Source: Streptomyces sp. JH34
GTDB taxonomy: Bacteria; Actinomycetota; Actinomycetes; Streptomycetales; Streptomycetaceae
NCBI RefSeq assembly: GCF_029428875.1
Contig: NZ_JAJSOO010000001.1
Span: 3,410,001-3,474,000, forward strand
Length of the DNA: 64,000 nt
Direction of reading: 5' to 3'
Made by a program: the position numbers and the translations under genes. Under the pieces are notes generated by a model. The model searched no databases, was not told the DNA's origin, and saw nothing but the letters and a program-made list of their open reading frames with translations. The first letter of the stretch is position 1, and every line of letters starts with the position of its first letter. Below, piece by piece: positions 27,243-36,608 of this stretch.

Positions 27243-29354
27243 CTACGGCTGGAGGGTGCGGCGGGCCGGGACGACGCCGCCCGCGACCGCCCGTTGCCGC
27301 GGGGCCGCCGTACCGGTCCAGCAGGTGCCCCGGCGGGTGACCAGGCGGCGGAGCCACAGCTCCGTGGACGCCAGCTCGGCCAGGCCGTCCAGGGGGAGGG
27401 GCTCCCCCTCGGAGGCCGCGCGCAGCGCCTTGCGTACGACGCGCGCCTCGACGAGGCCCGCGTCGGCGAGCAGCGGGGCGTCGAAGAGTGCGATCAGGTC
27501 GGGCAGGGCGGCACGCAGGCCGATGCGCCCGGCCGCGGTGGACGTGGCCTGCGACGGGGTGCCCCAGCCGGGCGGCAGGTCGTGGATCCCGGCGCCCGAC
27601 AGGACCCGACGCAGGATCGCGGCGCGCGCCCCCGGCTGGACGCGTAGTGATTCGGGGAGGGCGCGGGCCGCCCGCACGACCTGGTTGTCGAGGTAGGGGG
27701 CGTGCAGCCGCTGGCTGCGGATCTCCGCCGCCTGTTCCAGGATCCGTTGGTCCGCCGCGTGCCGTGCCAGTGCCGCACGGGCCCTGGCCTCTCCGGGGCG
27801 CTGGACGGAGGCGGGCCGGATCGCCGCCTCCTGGAGACGAACCGATACTTCCGCGAGGGCCTCCCCGGTGAGCCACCGCGCGGCCGGGCCGGGGCGTGAC
27901 CAGGCGAGGGAGGCGAGCGAGGCGTCGGCAGGGGTGTCCAGGTCGGGGGCGTCCCGATTGGCGTCGGGCAGCAGGGACGCGGCCGTCTCGAGCCCGGTGC
28001 GGTACGACGTACGGGCCAGTCGGCGGGCGGCCCGGTAGACGGCCAGCGGGACGAACAGGGAGTGGGTGGAGGGGCCTTCGGCTCTGGCGAGGGCGGCGAC
28101 GGGCCGCAGGAGGTGGCGTCTGCGCCGGTCCATGAGGAGATCGGCCAGCCGGGCCGGGTGCGCGTCCATGACCTGCCGGGCACCGTGACCGACGAAGTGG
28201 TCCGCGCTGCCCGCGGACAGCCGGCGGCGGTGGCGTTCGGCGACGACGAGGGAGGGGGACGGTTCGTCGGTGAGCGGGCCGCTCTCCAGCGACGCGTACG
28301 GCAGGGCCTCCTCACCCGCCGCCACGACCACGTGGTGCAGACGGGGGTTGGCGGCGATGACCCTGGCGCGCTCCATTTCGTCCTCGTGGCCCTGCGCGGA
28401 GAGGTCGTTGAACGTGACGGCCAGCAGTCGTTCGCCCGCGCCCGTGCCGTGGCCCAGCACGGTGCCCGGCAGTCCGGGCAGCCCCGAGGCGAGCAGGGCG
28501 AGCGTGGCGGACGCACTGCCGCCGGAGAGGTCGGAGCCGATGCCCGGGACGGGCGCCCCACGGGCCGCACGGCGTTCGGCGGGCCCCATGCCGGGGACGG
28601 GTCCGGGGTCGGGCGGCAGCGTCTCCGGGGCGTGGCGCGGGGCCGTCAGCCGTGCGCGCACGGCTTCGACGAGCGCGTCCCGTACGCCCTCGACCGCGCT
28701 CACCGGGTCGGCCTGGGGGGCCGCGACGGCGAGCGAGGCCACCGCTTCGTACCCGGTGATCTCGCGCGATCCCTCCCGGAGGATCAGCGCGTGCCCGGGC
28801 GGGATCCGCTTCACCCCCGCGTACGGGGTGCCGTCGCCCAGCGCCTCCGGGGTCTCGGGGCAGGCGAGCAGCGCGGCGAGATGACCGATGTCCAGCTGCG
28901 CCTCGATGAGGTCGGCGAGGGGGAGGGCGGCGGTGGCGTAGGCGGTGCCGTTGGCCCACGGCGTGTGGAAGACGGGGCGCGCGCCGGCGAGGTCCCCGGC
29001 GACGGTGATGCGACGGCCGATCTGCACGACGGCCGTGTAACTGCCGGACCACGCCGTGAGATGCCGCAGTGCCCCGCCGCGGGCGGCAAGCAGCCCGACG
29101 CGGAGCTGTTCGTCGGTGGCCCCGCAACAGCCGAGAACGGCGAGGCGGGTGGTGGGCGCCCCTTCGGGGGTCGCGACCGTGATGACGCGGATCTCGTCGG
29201 GACGCCAGTCACCGACGGCCCAGAGCGGATCCGGATCGCCCCACAGGAGCTGGGAGCCGACCGGGTGCACGGTGCGCCCCTCCCCGTGGTGGCCGACCGC
29301 GCCCACGGTGCCGAAACTCGCGGCGATACTGCTCCACCCCACCAACCAACGCAT
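27243..29354 (-). CDS. Asparagine synthase-related protein with degenerate active sites
   Basis: 703 residues from ATG 29354, with GGAGG 5-6 bases upstream. N-terminal glutaminase-like fold (about 1-210) begins MRWLVGW, so the Cys2 nucleophile of true asparagine synthetase B is missing, as in lasso-peptide and beta-lactam cyclases. The C-terminal synthetase-like domain carries 'GSDLSGGSASATLALLA' at about 272: the PPi loop SGGxDS appears as SGGSAS, with the Asp lost. 'RLHAPYLDNQVVRAARALPE' is the usual late motif of the family. Reaction unknown; amide-forming activity on a peptide or metabolite is possible only if the altered loop still binds ATP. No RRE, protease or precursor gene is adjacent. 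Confidence 0.82.
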   Translation of the reverse strand: MRWLVGWSSIAASFGTVGAVGHHGEGRTVHPVGSQLLWGDPDPLWAVGDWRPDEIRVITVATPEGAPTTRLAVLGCCGATDEQLRVGLLAARGGALRHLTAWSGSYTAVVQIGRRITVAGDLAGARPVFHTPWANGTAYATAALPLADLIEAQLDIGHLAALLACPETPEALGDGTPYAGVKRIPPGHALILREGSREITGYEAVASLAVAAPQADPVSAVEGVRDALVEAVRARLTAPRHAPETLPPDPGPVPGMGPAERRAARGAPVPGIGSDLSGGSASATLALLASGLPGLPGTVLGHGTGAGERLLAVTFNDLSAQGHEDEMERARVIAANPRLHHVVVAAGEEALPYASLESGPLTDEPSPSLVVAERHRRRLSAGSADHFVGHGARQVMDAHPARLADLLMDRRRRHLLRPVAALARAEGPSTHSLFVPLAVYRAARRLARTSYRTGLETAASLLPDANRDAPDLDTPADASLASLAWSRPGPAARWLTGEALAEVSVRLQEAAIRPASVQRPGEARARAALARHAADQRILEQAAEIRSQRLHAPYLDNQVVRAARALPESLRVQPGARAAILRRVLSGAGIHDLPPGWGTPSQATSTAAGRIGLRAALPDLIALFDAPLLADAGLVEARVVRKALRAASEGEPLPLDGLAELASTELWLRRLVTRRGTCWTGTAAPRQRAVAGGVVPARRTLQP

Positions 29355-29798
29355 CGCCGCCTCCACAGGCTGTGGACGAACCGGCGTGCCAGGACACGGG
29401 AACGCCGTCGCGGGACATGCTGCCACGACAACGGCGCCCGGGAGGGGGTACGGGCGGCGCACACCGGATGTGCATGCGCCCCTGGCAAAGGCCTGGCCAC
29501 GGCTCCGGGGGATCCCCCGCAACGGAATGGGATCTTCGGGGAGTTGCGGCAGCCGGCCCCGGAGACGGCCCCGCCTCGGCCGCGTCGAGGAACCCACGTA
29601 ATCCGGCCATAGTCGGGCGGCCGCGCAGAGCCTTGCCCGACGGGCACTTTCCGGCCATTTTCCGATCGCGGAGGAACCGCGCGTTTCGCCCCCGCCGACA
29701 CGCCGAGGACACCCGCGCACGGCTTCCCCCCCGGCCGCCGGCGTTCCTTCCCCGGGACTCACGGAACCACCCCGCGACGGTCCTCCCGGGTGCCGCGG

Positions 29799-29839
29799 CG
29801 TGCGGGCCGGCGCATCCCCCCGGTGCGCCGGCCCGCACG
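29799..29839. repeat. Inverted repeat, 16-bp stem
   Basis: CGTGCGGGCCGGCGCA (29799-29814), a 9-nt C-rich loop, and TGCGCCGGCCCGCACG (29824-29839). Terminator-like, yet no gene ends nearby. Confidence 0.8.
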
Positions 29840-29873
29840 TCCGCTTCCCGAACCCCCGCCCGTGCGGCGCACA

Positions 29874-29901
29874 GTCCGGGAGGTGTCATCACCTCCCGGA
29901 C
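29874..29901. repeat. Inverted repeat, 12-bp stem
   Basis: GTCCGGGAGGTG (29874-29885), TCAT, CACCTCCCGGAC (29890-29901). The left arm contains a GGAGGTG ribosome-site-like sequence that would be hidden in the stem on a rightward transcript. Confidence 0.8.
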
Positions 29902-29942
29902 CGGTTCGCCGCCCGCGGGGATTGGGGCGGCGGTCTCCCCCA

Positions 29943-29967
29943 GCCCGCCGAGTCCAGTTCGGCGGGC
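29943..29967. repeat. Inverted repeat, 9-bp stem
   Basis: GCCCGCCGA (29943-29951), a 7-nt loop, and TCGGCGGGC (29959-29967). Third hairpin of the cluster. Confidence 0.7.
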
Positions 29968-30296
29968 CGACCCACGCAGGACCCATCGAAGCGCTTGCGA
30001 TTCGGCCGGGGCAGAGCGCACGGCCGGGCGCACGGCCACACATCCGGAGCACGGCTCCTCGGCGCCTCGCACCGCACGGGCAACATTCCCGCCATACGGA
30101 GGTCTGCCCCTTAACGGTGGGGATGCGGCGAACTACGCTGGGTTTACCGATGTTCTCGGCAGGGCGGCATATTCCACGGGGCCTGGCCAAATGCGTGTGC
30201 GGCCGGAGTGCCCGGGACCGTAGCTGGGGAGAACACGGTACGAATGCCGCGCGCCCGACGGTGACGCGGCAGCCGTCTGTGTGTCGAGGGGTGGCC

Positions 30297-31793
30297 ATGT
30301 CCAGGGAGCAACGCGGGCCGAACGAGAAGCTCGGCACGGTTCTCGCCCTCGCGGGAATCAGCAACGCCGGGCTCGCCCGGCGGGTCAACGACCTCGGTGC
30401 GCAGCGTGGTCTGACACTTCGTTACGACAAGACGTCGGTGGCCCGGTGGGTCGCCAAGGGCATGGTGCCGCAGGGCGCGGCGCCCCATCTCATCGCGGCG
30501 GCGATAGGGGCCAAACTCGGCCGTCCCGTGCCGCTGCACGAGATCGGGCTCGCCGACGCCGATCCGACCCCCGAGATCGGCCTGGCCTTCCCCCGCGACG
30601 TGGGTGAGGCGGTGCGGTCGGCGACGGATCTGTACCGGCTGGACCTCGCGGGCCGCCGGGGCGGCGGCGGGATCTGGCAGTCGCTGGCCGGCTCCTTCGC
30701 GGTGAGCGCCTATGCGACCCCCGCGTCCCGGTGGCTCATAACCCCCGCCGATCCGTCGGTGGCACGGGACCCGGCGGCCGCCCAGGCCGCGCTTCTCGGC
30801 CCGGAGGGCGCACCCGGGGCGCAGATTCCCGTCCAGCCGGGCCCGGACGCCGCGGGAGCGGCCGACGGCACGCTGCTGCGTGTCGGCCACAGCGACGTGA
30901 GCAAGCTTCGCGAGGCCGCTCAGGACGCGCGCAGGTGGGATTCCAAGTACGGCGGTGGCGACTGGCGTTCCTCCATGGTCCCGGAGTGCTTACGGGTCGA
31001 CGCCGCACCGCTCCTGCTGGGCTCCTACAGCGACGAGGTGGGCAGGGCGCTCTTCGGCGCCTCCGCCGAGCTGACCAGGCTCGCCGGGTGGATGGCCTTC
31101 GACACCGGTCAGCAGGAGGCCGCCCAGCGCTACTACATCCAGGCGCTCCGCCTGGCCCGCGCCGCCGCCGACGTACCCCTGGGCGGTTACGTGCTGGCGT
31201 CGATGTCCCTGCAGGCGACCTACCGGGGATTCGCCGACGAGGGCGTCGACCTCGCCCAGGCCGCCGTCGAACGCAACCGCGGGCTCGCCACCGCACGGAC
31301 CATGAGCTTCTTCCGGCTCGTGGAGGCGCGCGCCCACGCCAAGGCCGGCGACGCACCGGCCGCGGGGGCCGCGCTCCGGGCCGCCGAGAGCTGGCTGGAG
31401 CGCTCCCGGACCGGAGACTCCGACCCGGCGTGGCTCGGGTTCTACTCGTACGACAGGTTCGCCGCCGACGCCGCCGAGTGCTACCGCGACCTCAAGGCGC
31501 CGCGCCAGGTGCGGCGCTTCACCGAGCAGGCCCTGTCGAAACCCACCGACGAGTTCGTCCGTTCCCACGGGCTGCGGCTCGTCGTGTCCGCGGTCGCCGA
31601 GCTGGAGTCGGGCAACCTCGACGCGGCCTGCGCCGCGGGGACCCGGGCGGTGGAGGTGGCCGGCCGTATCTCCTCGGCGCGCACCACGGAGTACGTACGC
31701 GACCTGCTGCACCGCCTCGAGCCGTACGGGGACGAGCCCCGGGTGGCCGAGCTGCGGGAGCGGGCCCGTCCCCTCCTCGTCTCCCCCGCCTGA
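30297..31793 (+). CDS. NsdA-like TPR regulatory protein (sporulation-associated)
   Basis: 498 residues from ATG 30297, with GAGGGG about 5 bases upstream. The N-terminus resembles a Cro/XRE-like fold: '[20 protein letters not shown]' then '[20 protein letters not shown]'. Residues about 220-480 are TPR-like helical repeats ('[20 protein letters not shown]', '[20 protein letters not shown]'). This architecture is that of NsdA and related Streptomyces proteins that restrain sporulation and antibiotic production. Cytosolic regulator acting by DNA or protein contact; mechanism not shown by sequence. From memory the syntenic S. coelicolor gene is annotated sporulation-associated. Confidence 0.8.
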   Translation: MSREQRGPNEKLGTVLALAGISNAGLARRVNDLGAQRGLTLRYDKTSVARWVAKGMVPQGAAPHLIAAAIGAKLGRPVPLHEIGLADADPTPEIGLAFPRDVGEAVRSATDLYRLDLAGRRGGGGIWQSLAGSFAVSAYATPASRWLITPADPSVARDPAAAQAALLGPEGAPGAQIPVQPGPDAAGAADGTLLRVGHSDVSKLREAAQDARRWDSKYGGGDWRSSMVPECLRVDAAPLLLGSYSDEVGRALFGASAELTRLAGWMAFDTGQQEAAQRYYIQALRLARAAADVPLGGYVLASMSLQATYRGFADEGVDLAQAAVERNRGLATARTMSFFRLVEARAHAKAGDAPAAGAALRAAESWLERSRTGDSDPAWLGFYSYDRFAADAAECYRDLKAPRQVRRFTEQALSKPTDEFVRSHGLRLVVSAVAELESGNLDAACAAGTRAVEVAGRISSARTTEYVRDLLHRLEPYGDEPRVAELRERARPLLVSPA

Positions 31794-31933
31794 TCCGCAC
31801 GCCGCACCCGGTGCCGCCGGTACGCCCCGGTTTCACCGGGTCCGGGCGCGAAACGTTTCGCCACGCGCGCGCCGTCTCTGGTTTGAGCCCGCTGTCAGTG
31901 GGTCAGTGCACTATCGGGGTGGGAGGTGGCGTG

Positions 31934-33190
31934 ATGATGACGCACGCGGCGTACGACTGCGACGTGCTGGTGATCGGTGGCGGAATCGTCGGTCTGTCGA
32001 CCGCGTACGCGATCACGCGCACCGCGCCGGGCACCCGGGTCACGGTGCTGGAGAAGGAGTGGGGCCCGGCCCGGCATCAGACCGGGCGTAACAGCGGGGT
32101 GATCCACAGCGGCATCTACTACCCGCCGGGCTCGCTCAAGGCGCGCTACGCGGTGCGGGGCGCCGCCGAGCTGGTGGAGTTCTGCGCGGAGCACGGGATC
32201 GACCACGCGGTGACGGGCAAGCTGATCGTCGCGACGGACAGCGCGGAGCTGCCCCGGCTCCACTCCCTGGTGCAGCGCGGCCGGGCGCACGGCCTGCCGG
32301 TCCGGGAGCTCGGCCCCGCCCAGATCACGGAGTACGAGCCGCGGGTGCGCGGTCTGGCGGCGATCCGCGTCGGGACGACCGGGGTGTGCGACTTCACCGC
32401 GGTGGCCGTCCGCTTCGCCGCCGAGGTGACCGCCTCCGGCGGGCAGATCCGTTACGGCGCGGAGGTCGTCGCCGTCGACCGGCGCCCATGGGGTGTCGCG
32501 GTGCGCTCGGCCGACGGCCAGGTGGTCAGGGCTCGTGTGCTGGTCAACTGCGCGGGACTGCACAGCGACCGGATCGCGCTGCTCGCGGGCGACGAGCCGG
32601 GGGCCCGCATCGTGCCGTTCCGCGGGGAGTACTACGAGCTGGCCAGGCCCGAGCTGGTGCGCGGCCTCGTCTATCCGGTACCGGACCCCGCGTTCCCCTT
32701 CCTCGGCGTGCATCTGACCCGGGGCGTCGACGGCTCGGTCCACGTCGGGCCCAACGCCGTGCCGGCACTGGCCCGCGAGGGATACGGCCGGACGGTCGTC
32801 CGCCCGGGCGAGCTGGCCGCCACCCTGGCCTGGCCCGGCTCCTGGCGGATCGCCCGGCGCCACTGGCGGTACGGAGCCGGCGAGATGCACAGATCCCTGT
32901 CGAAGAGCGCGTTCACCCGGGCCGTCCGGCGTCTGCTGCCGGAGGTGACGGAGGCCGATCTGCGGCCCTCCCCGGCCGGCGTCAGGGCCCAGGCGGTCCT
33001 GCGGGACGGCACCCTGGTGGACGACTTCCTGATCCGGGACGCCCCGCACACCGTGCACGTGCTGAACGCCCCGTCCCCCGCGGCCACCGCGTCCCTGCCC
33101 ATCGGGAGGGAGGTGGCGCGACGGGCCCTGCTGCGGGCACGCGCGACGGGGTGGACGCCTCCCGCCGTAGAATCGGGTCATTGTGTCTGA
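31934..33190 (+). CDS. lhgO: L-2-hydroxyglutarate oxidase
   Basis: 418 residues. FAD-binding Rossmann start 'DVLVIGGGIVGLSTAYAITR', then 'HQTGRNSGVIHSGIYYPPGS', the hallmark segment of LhgO/L2HGDH, and 'RARVLVNCAGLHSDRIALLA'. It oxidises L-2-hydroxyglutarate to 2-oxoglutarate, a metabolite-repair step that in LhgO uses membrane quinone or oxygen as acceptor. GGGAGGT at 31921-31927 fits ATG 31934; GTG 31931 and ATG 31937 are alternatives. The stop overlaps the start of trmB by 8 bases, so the two are probably translated from one message. Confidence 0.9.
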   Translation: MMTHAAYDCDVLVIGGGIVGLSTAYAITRTAPGTRVTVLEKEWGPARHQTGRNSGVIHSGIYYPPGSLKARYAVRGAAELVEFCAEHGIDHAVTGKLIVATDSAELPRLHSLVQRGRAHGLPVRELGPAQITEYEPRVRGLAAIRVGTTGVCDFTAVAVRFAAEVTASGGQIRYGAEVVAVDRRPWGVAVRSADGQVVRARVLVNCAGLHSDRIALLAGDEPGARIVPFRGEYYELARPELVRGLVYPVPDPAFPFLGVHLTRGVDGSVHVGPNAVPALAREGYGRTVVRPGELAATLAWPGSWRIARRHWRYGAGEMHRSLSKSAFTRAVRRLLPEVTEADLRPSPAGVRAQAVLRDGTLVDDFLIRDAPHTVHVLNAPSPAATASLPIGREVARRALLRARATGWTPPAVESGHCV

Positions 33191-34112
33191 GCCCCTGAAC
33201 CCCACCCCAGAGACGCCCGGCCCCGTCCCGGAAACGCCCGGCCCGACGCCGCAGACCGCGCCCGGCGCCGGCCTCGACGTCGCGCCGGCCCCTTCCGGCA
33301 CGGATGCCGGCACGGATGCCGCCACCGACGCCGAAGCGGACGCGGCGGCGCGCCGTGCCGCCTCCTTCGAGCGCCAGCGGAGACTGCGCCAGGAGCCCCG
33401 CTTCCCCGGCGGCCCCGCTGCCGACCCGGCGGGCTCGCACCACGAGCGCCGGATCCGCAGCTTCCAGCCGCGCCGCAGCCGGGTCACCACCGGCCAGGAG
33501 GACGCCCTTCAGCGGCTGTGGCCCAAGTGGGGCCTCGACATCGACGGCCGCAGTGTCCTCGACCTCCCCACGCTGTTCGACGGCCTCCCGGTGGTCCTGG
33601 AGATCGGTTTCGGCATGGGTGAGGCGACGGCCCAGATGGCGGCCGACGACCCGGGCACCGGAATCCTCGCCGTCGACGTGCACACGCCCGGCCAGGGGAA
33701 CCTGCTGGGTCTCGCGGAGCGGGCAGGGGTCTCCAACGTCCGCGTCGCCAACGGCGACGCGATCATCCTGCTCCGCGAGATGCTGGAACCGGCCGCCCTG
33801 GACGGGCTCCGGGTGTACTTCCCCGACCCGTGGCCCAAGAAGCGGCACCACAAGCGCCGGCTGATCCAGCCGGAGTTCCTCGACCTGGTGGCGCGGCGGC
33901 TGAAGCCGGGCGCGGTCGTCCACTGCGCGACGGACTGGGAGCCGTACGCCGAACAGATGCTGGAAGTCCTGTCGGCACACCCCTTGTTCGAGAACACCCA
34001 GGAGGACGGGGGCTACGCGCCGCGGCCCGCGTTCCGGCCGCTGACCCGCTTCGAGGGCCAAGGCCTGGACAAGGGGCACGTCGTGCACGACGTGCTGTTC
34101 ACCCGTCGCTGA
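33183..34112 (+). CDS. trmB: tRNA (guanine-N7)-methyltransferase TrmB
   Basis: 309 residues from GTG 33183. The first 90 or so residues are a Pro/Ala/Thr-rich extension absent from most TrmB proteins. The SAM-binding core starts at 'LPVVLEIGFGMGEATAQMA' and the family signature 'RVYFPDPWPKKRHHKRRLIQ' follows at about 215. It methylates G46 in the tRNA variable loop. The start overlaps lhgO; no strong ribosome site precedes GTG, consistent with coupled translation. A later start near the methyltransferase domain is possible. Confidence 0.93.
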   Translation: MSEPLNPTPETPGPVPETPGPTPQTAPGAGLDVAPAPSGTDAGTDAATDAEADAAARRAASFERQRRLRQEPRFPGGPAADPAGSHHERRIRSFQPRRSRVTTGQEDALQRLWPKWGLDIDGRSVLDLPTLFDGLPVVLEIGFGMGEATAQMAADDPGTGILAVDVHTPGQGNLLGLAERAGVSNVRVANGDAIILLREMLEPAALDGLRVYFPDPWPKKRHHKRRLIQPEFLDLVARRLKPGAVVHCATDWEPYAEQMLEVLSAHPLFENTQEDGGYAPRPAFRPLTRFEGQGLDKGHVVHDVLFTRR

Positions 34113-34183
34113 TCAGCCATCGACCGGGCACCCCGCCCCCCGCGGCGTGGCCAGGTGTCAGTCGCCCTCGTTAGGGTCGTCGG

Positions 34184-35614
34184 ATGTCCGAGGGGTCCGT
34201 GCAGCACCAGCAGCCGGCCGTCCCGGTTCTCGAGGGGCAGCAGCTCGACGAGTTCCTGGGTGCCGTCCCGGAGCGAGGCCAGTGGCGTTACCGGCCCCGC
34301 CGCGTCGGCATGGTCTGGCGCAGCAAGGCGTTCCGTGCCGGTGCGGTGATCACGGTGCTCGCGCTCTGCGGTCTGGTGATCCTCGCGCTGGTGCGTCAGC
34401 AGACGGGCACCGAGGGATTCCTGGTGGGTCTCGGGCTGGCGGTGCTGCCCGTGCCGCTGCTGATGGCGGCCTTCCGCTGGCTCGACCGGGTGGAGCCGGG
34501 CCCGTGGCGGAACCTGCTGTTCGCCTTCGCCTGGGGTGCGTGCGCAGCCGCGCTCGTGGCCATCATCGCCAACTCGTTCGCGACCCGGTGGATAGCCACG
34601 GCGACCGCGGATCCGGCGAGCGCCGACACCCTCGGGGCCACGCTCGTCGCCCCGGTCGTCGAGGAGAGCGCGAAGGCCGTCGCGATCCTGCTGATCTTCC
34701 TCTTCCGCAGACGGCAGTTCGGCGGAATCGTCGACGGCATCGTGGTCGCCGGCTTCACCGCGACCGGCTTCGCCTTCACCGAGAACATCCTCTACCTGGG
34801 CAACGCCTTCGGCGAGGACCAGCAGCTCGGCACCACGGGCTTCGCCTCCGTGACCGCCGGGACGTTCTTCGTACGCGTGGTGATGTCGCCGTTCGCCCAC
34901 CCCCTGTTCACCGTGCTCTCCGGGATCGGCTTCGGCATCGCCGCGCTCGGCGGCGCGCGTCACCGGGTGCGCCGCGTCGTCCTGCCCCTGGTCGGGCTCG
35001 TCCTCGCCATGGGCACGCACGCCCTGTGGAACGGCTCGTCGGCCTTCGGGCCGTACGGGTTCTACCTCGTGTACGGCGCCTTCATGATGCCGTCCTTCGG
35101 CCTGGTGACCTGGCTGGCGGTCTCATCGCGCCGGCGGGAGCTGCGCACGCTCTCCACCGAGCTGCCGGTGTACGCGGCGGCCGGCTGGCTGGCCCCCGCC
35201 GAGCCGCTCGCCCTGGCCTCGATGCGGGCACGGGGCATGGCGCGTGACATGGCCAGGCACTGGAACAGCCATACGGACCGCGCCCGGGGCAAGGCCGCGG
35301 CCCGGGCCGTCGCCGAGTACGAATCGTTCGCGACGTCCCTGGCCATGCTGCGCCGGAGGGCCCGCCACGACGGCGCGGGCCCGGACTTCGCCCTGCGCGA
35401 GCAGGAGTTGCTGCACCACCTCTGGCAGCGCCGGGAGATCGCGGGACCGGCCCTGTCGTACGCGGCCCACGCGACGGGCCTGCTACGCGTCCACCGGCCG
35501 CCCGTGCCGCCCCCGTTCCCGCGCCACCACCCCCACGGCGGCCCGCCGCCGCGGCAGCTTCCCGCACCGCACCGGCACTACGGGGGCCACAACCCCTACA
35601 GGGACAGCCCTTAG
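34184..35614 (+). CDS. PrsW family intramembrane metalloprotease
   Basis: 476 residues. About eight transmembrane helices lie between 40 and 325. PrsW motifs are present: 'VAPVVEESAKAVAILL' (EExxK), 'ATGFAFTENILYLG' (FxxxEN), 'SPFAHPLFTVLSGIGFG' and 'MGTHALWNGSS' (HxxxN), giving Glu/His zinc ligands within the membrane. PrsW of Bacillus cleaves the anti-sigma factor RsiW; streptomycete targets are mostly unknown. The cytoplasmic tail from about 350 is hydrophilic, ending Pro/His-rich. Downstream of trmB by 71 bases. The fused sigma protein at 24923-27016 is one conceivable but untested substrate. Confidence 0.88.
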   Translation: MSEGSVQHQQPAVPVLEGQQLDEFLGAVPERGQWRYRPRRVGMVWRSKAFRAGAVITVLALCGLVILALVRQQTGTEGFLVGLGLAVLPVPLLMAAFRWLDRVEPGPWRNLLFAFAWGACAAALVAIIANSFATRWIATATADPASADTLGATLVAPVVEESAKAVAILLIFLFRRRQFGGIVDGIVVAGFTATGFAFTENILYLGNAFGEDQQLGTTGFASVTAGTFFVRVVMSPFAHPLFTVLSGIGFGIAALGGARHRVRRVVLPLVGLVLAMGTHALWNGSSAFGPYGFYLVYGAFMMPSFGLVTWLAVSSRRRELRTLSTELPVYAAAGWLAPAEPLALASMRARGMARDMARHWNSHTDRARGKAAARAVAEYESFATSLAMLRRRARHDGAGPDFALREQELLHHLWQRREIAGPALSYAAHATGLLRVHRPPVPPPFPRHHPHGGPPPRQLPAPHRHYGGHNPYRDSP

Positions 35615-35663
35615 GCGGACGGCGAACACCGCCGCCCGCACAGGGGCGTCCGCGCGGGTGGCC

Positions 35664-36608
35664 TCAGGCGGAGGCCTCGGTCAGCTCCGCGAGCTCCGGC
35701 CCGGTCAGCCGCAGGCCGGCCACCGCCACGAGCGCGGGCAGCTGTTCCACCGTGCGCGCGGAGGCGATCGGCGCGACCACGGTGGGCCGGGAGGCGAGCC
35801 AGGCGAGGGCGACCGTGGCGATCTCGGCGTCGTGCTCCTGAGCGATCCTGTCGAGCGCCGCGAGCACCTTGCGGCCGCGCTCGGTCTCCAGGTGCTTGCC
35901 GGCGCCCTCGGCCCGAGCGCTCTCGACGGCCGTCCCCGGCCGGTACTTGCCGGTGAGGAATCCGGCGGCGAGCGCGAAGTACGGGACCGCGGCGAGACCG
36001 GCGGCGGCCGCCGTGTCCTGGAGGGGGCCCTCGTAGGTGTCGCGCGAGACCAGGTTGTAGTGCGGCTGCAGCGCGACATAACGCGCCAGACCCTCGCGCT
36101 CGGAGAAGTCCAGGGAGGCCCGGAGGCGCTCGGGGCTGATGTTGGAGGCGGCGATCTCCCGCACCGTCCCTGCCTTCACCAGCTGGTCGAGCGCCGTGAT
36201 GATCTCCTCGACGGGGACGCTCTCGTCGTCGAAGTGCGTGTAGTACAGATCGATGTGGTCGGTTCCGAGCCGGCGCAGCGACGCCTCGGCCGCCGCCTTG
36301 ATCGTGGTGGCCGAGAGCCCCTTGTACGAGGGGTGGGCACCGACCTTGGTGGCGATGACGACGTCGTCGCGGCGGGAGCGGGCCGCCAGCCACCTGCCGA
36401 TGAGAGTCTCCGACTCACCGCCCTCGTTGCCCGGGATCCAGGCGGAGTAGGAGTCGGCGGTGTCGATGAAGTTGCCGCCGGCCGCGACGTACGCGTCGAG
36501 GACGGCGAACGTCCGCTCCTCGTCGGCGGTCCAGCCGAAGACGTTGCCGCCGAGGGCGAGGGGAAAGACCTGAAGGCTCGAGGAACCGAGCGGGCGCAAA
36601 GACGTCAT
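35664..36608 (-). CDS. Aldo/keto reductase
   Basis: 314 residues from ATG 36608 (MTSLRPLGSSSLQVFPLALG). Barrel motifs: 'GNFIDTADSYSAWIPGNEGG' with catalytic Asp and Tyr, 'DDVVIATKVGAHP' with Lys, 'HIDLYYTHFDDESVPVEEII' with His, and a C-terminal 'PIASARTVEQLPALV' for NADPH. Closest in style to the YajO/Tas-like AKR group. Cytosolic carbonyl reductase of unknown substrate. Convergent with the PrsW gene; the frame extends far upstream but that part is GC-artefact. Confidence 0.9.
   Translation of the reverse strand: MTSLRPLGSSSLQVFPLALGGNVFGWTADEERTFAVLDAYVAAGGNFIDTADSYSAWIPGNEGGESETLIGRWLAARSRRDDVVIATKVGAHPSYKGLSATTIKAAAEASLRRLGTDHIDLYYTHFDDESVPVEEIITALDQLVKAGTVREIAASNISPERLRASLDFSEREGLARYVALQPHYNLVSRDTYEGPLQDTAAAAGLAAVPYFALAAGFLTGKYRPGTAVESARAEGAGKHLETERGRKVLAALDRIAQEHDAEIATVALAWLASRPTVVAPIASARTVEQLPALVAVAGLRLTGPELAELTEASA

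Larger units (their letters stand above)
29355..30296. other. Gene-free divergent region with three strong hairpins
   Basis: About 940 bp between divergent genes. I see no reading frame with believable codon use or family resemblance. Between 29799 and 29967 there are three strong inverted repeats, listed separately. The last 200 bp before 30297 have lower GC (30110-30190) and probably hold the promoter of the TPR regulator gene. Confidence 0.6.

Noticed and set aside
27243..29354. Lasso-peptide biosynthetic cluster
   Set aside because: The asparagine-synthase-like protein recalls lasso cyclases, but no RRE (B1), transglutaminase-like protease (B2), precursor or ABC gene is adjacent and the PPi loop is altered.
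29372..30223. Plus-strand frame filling the divergent gap
   Set aside because: Arg/Pro/Gly-rich translation interrupted by three hairpins; no ribosome site or family resemblance.
30731..31933. N-terminal extension of the LhgO frame across the TPR regulator gene
   Set aside because: The frame is open for 400 codons upstream, but it is a shadow of the regulator gene; the FAD motif and ribosome site place the start at 31934.
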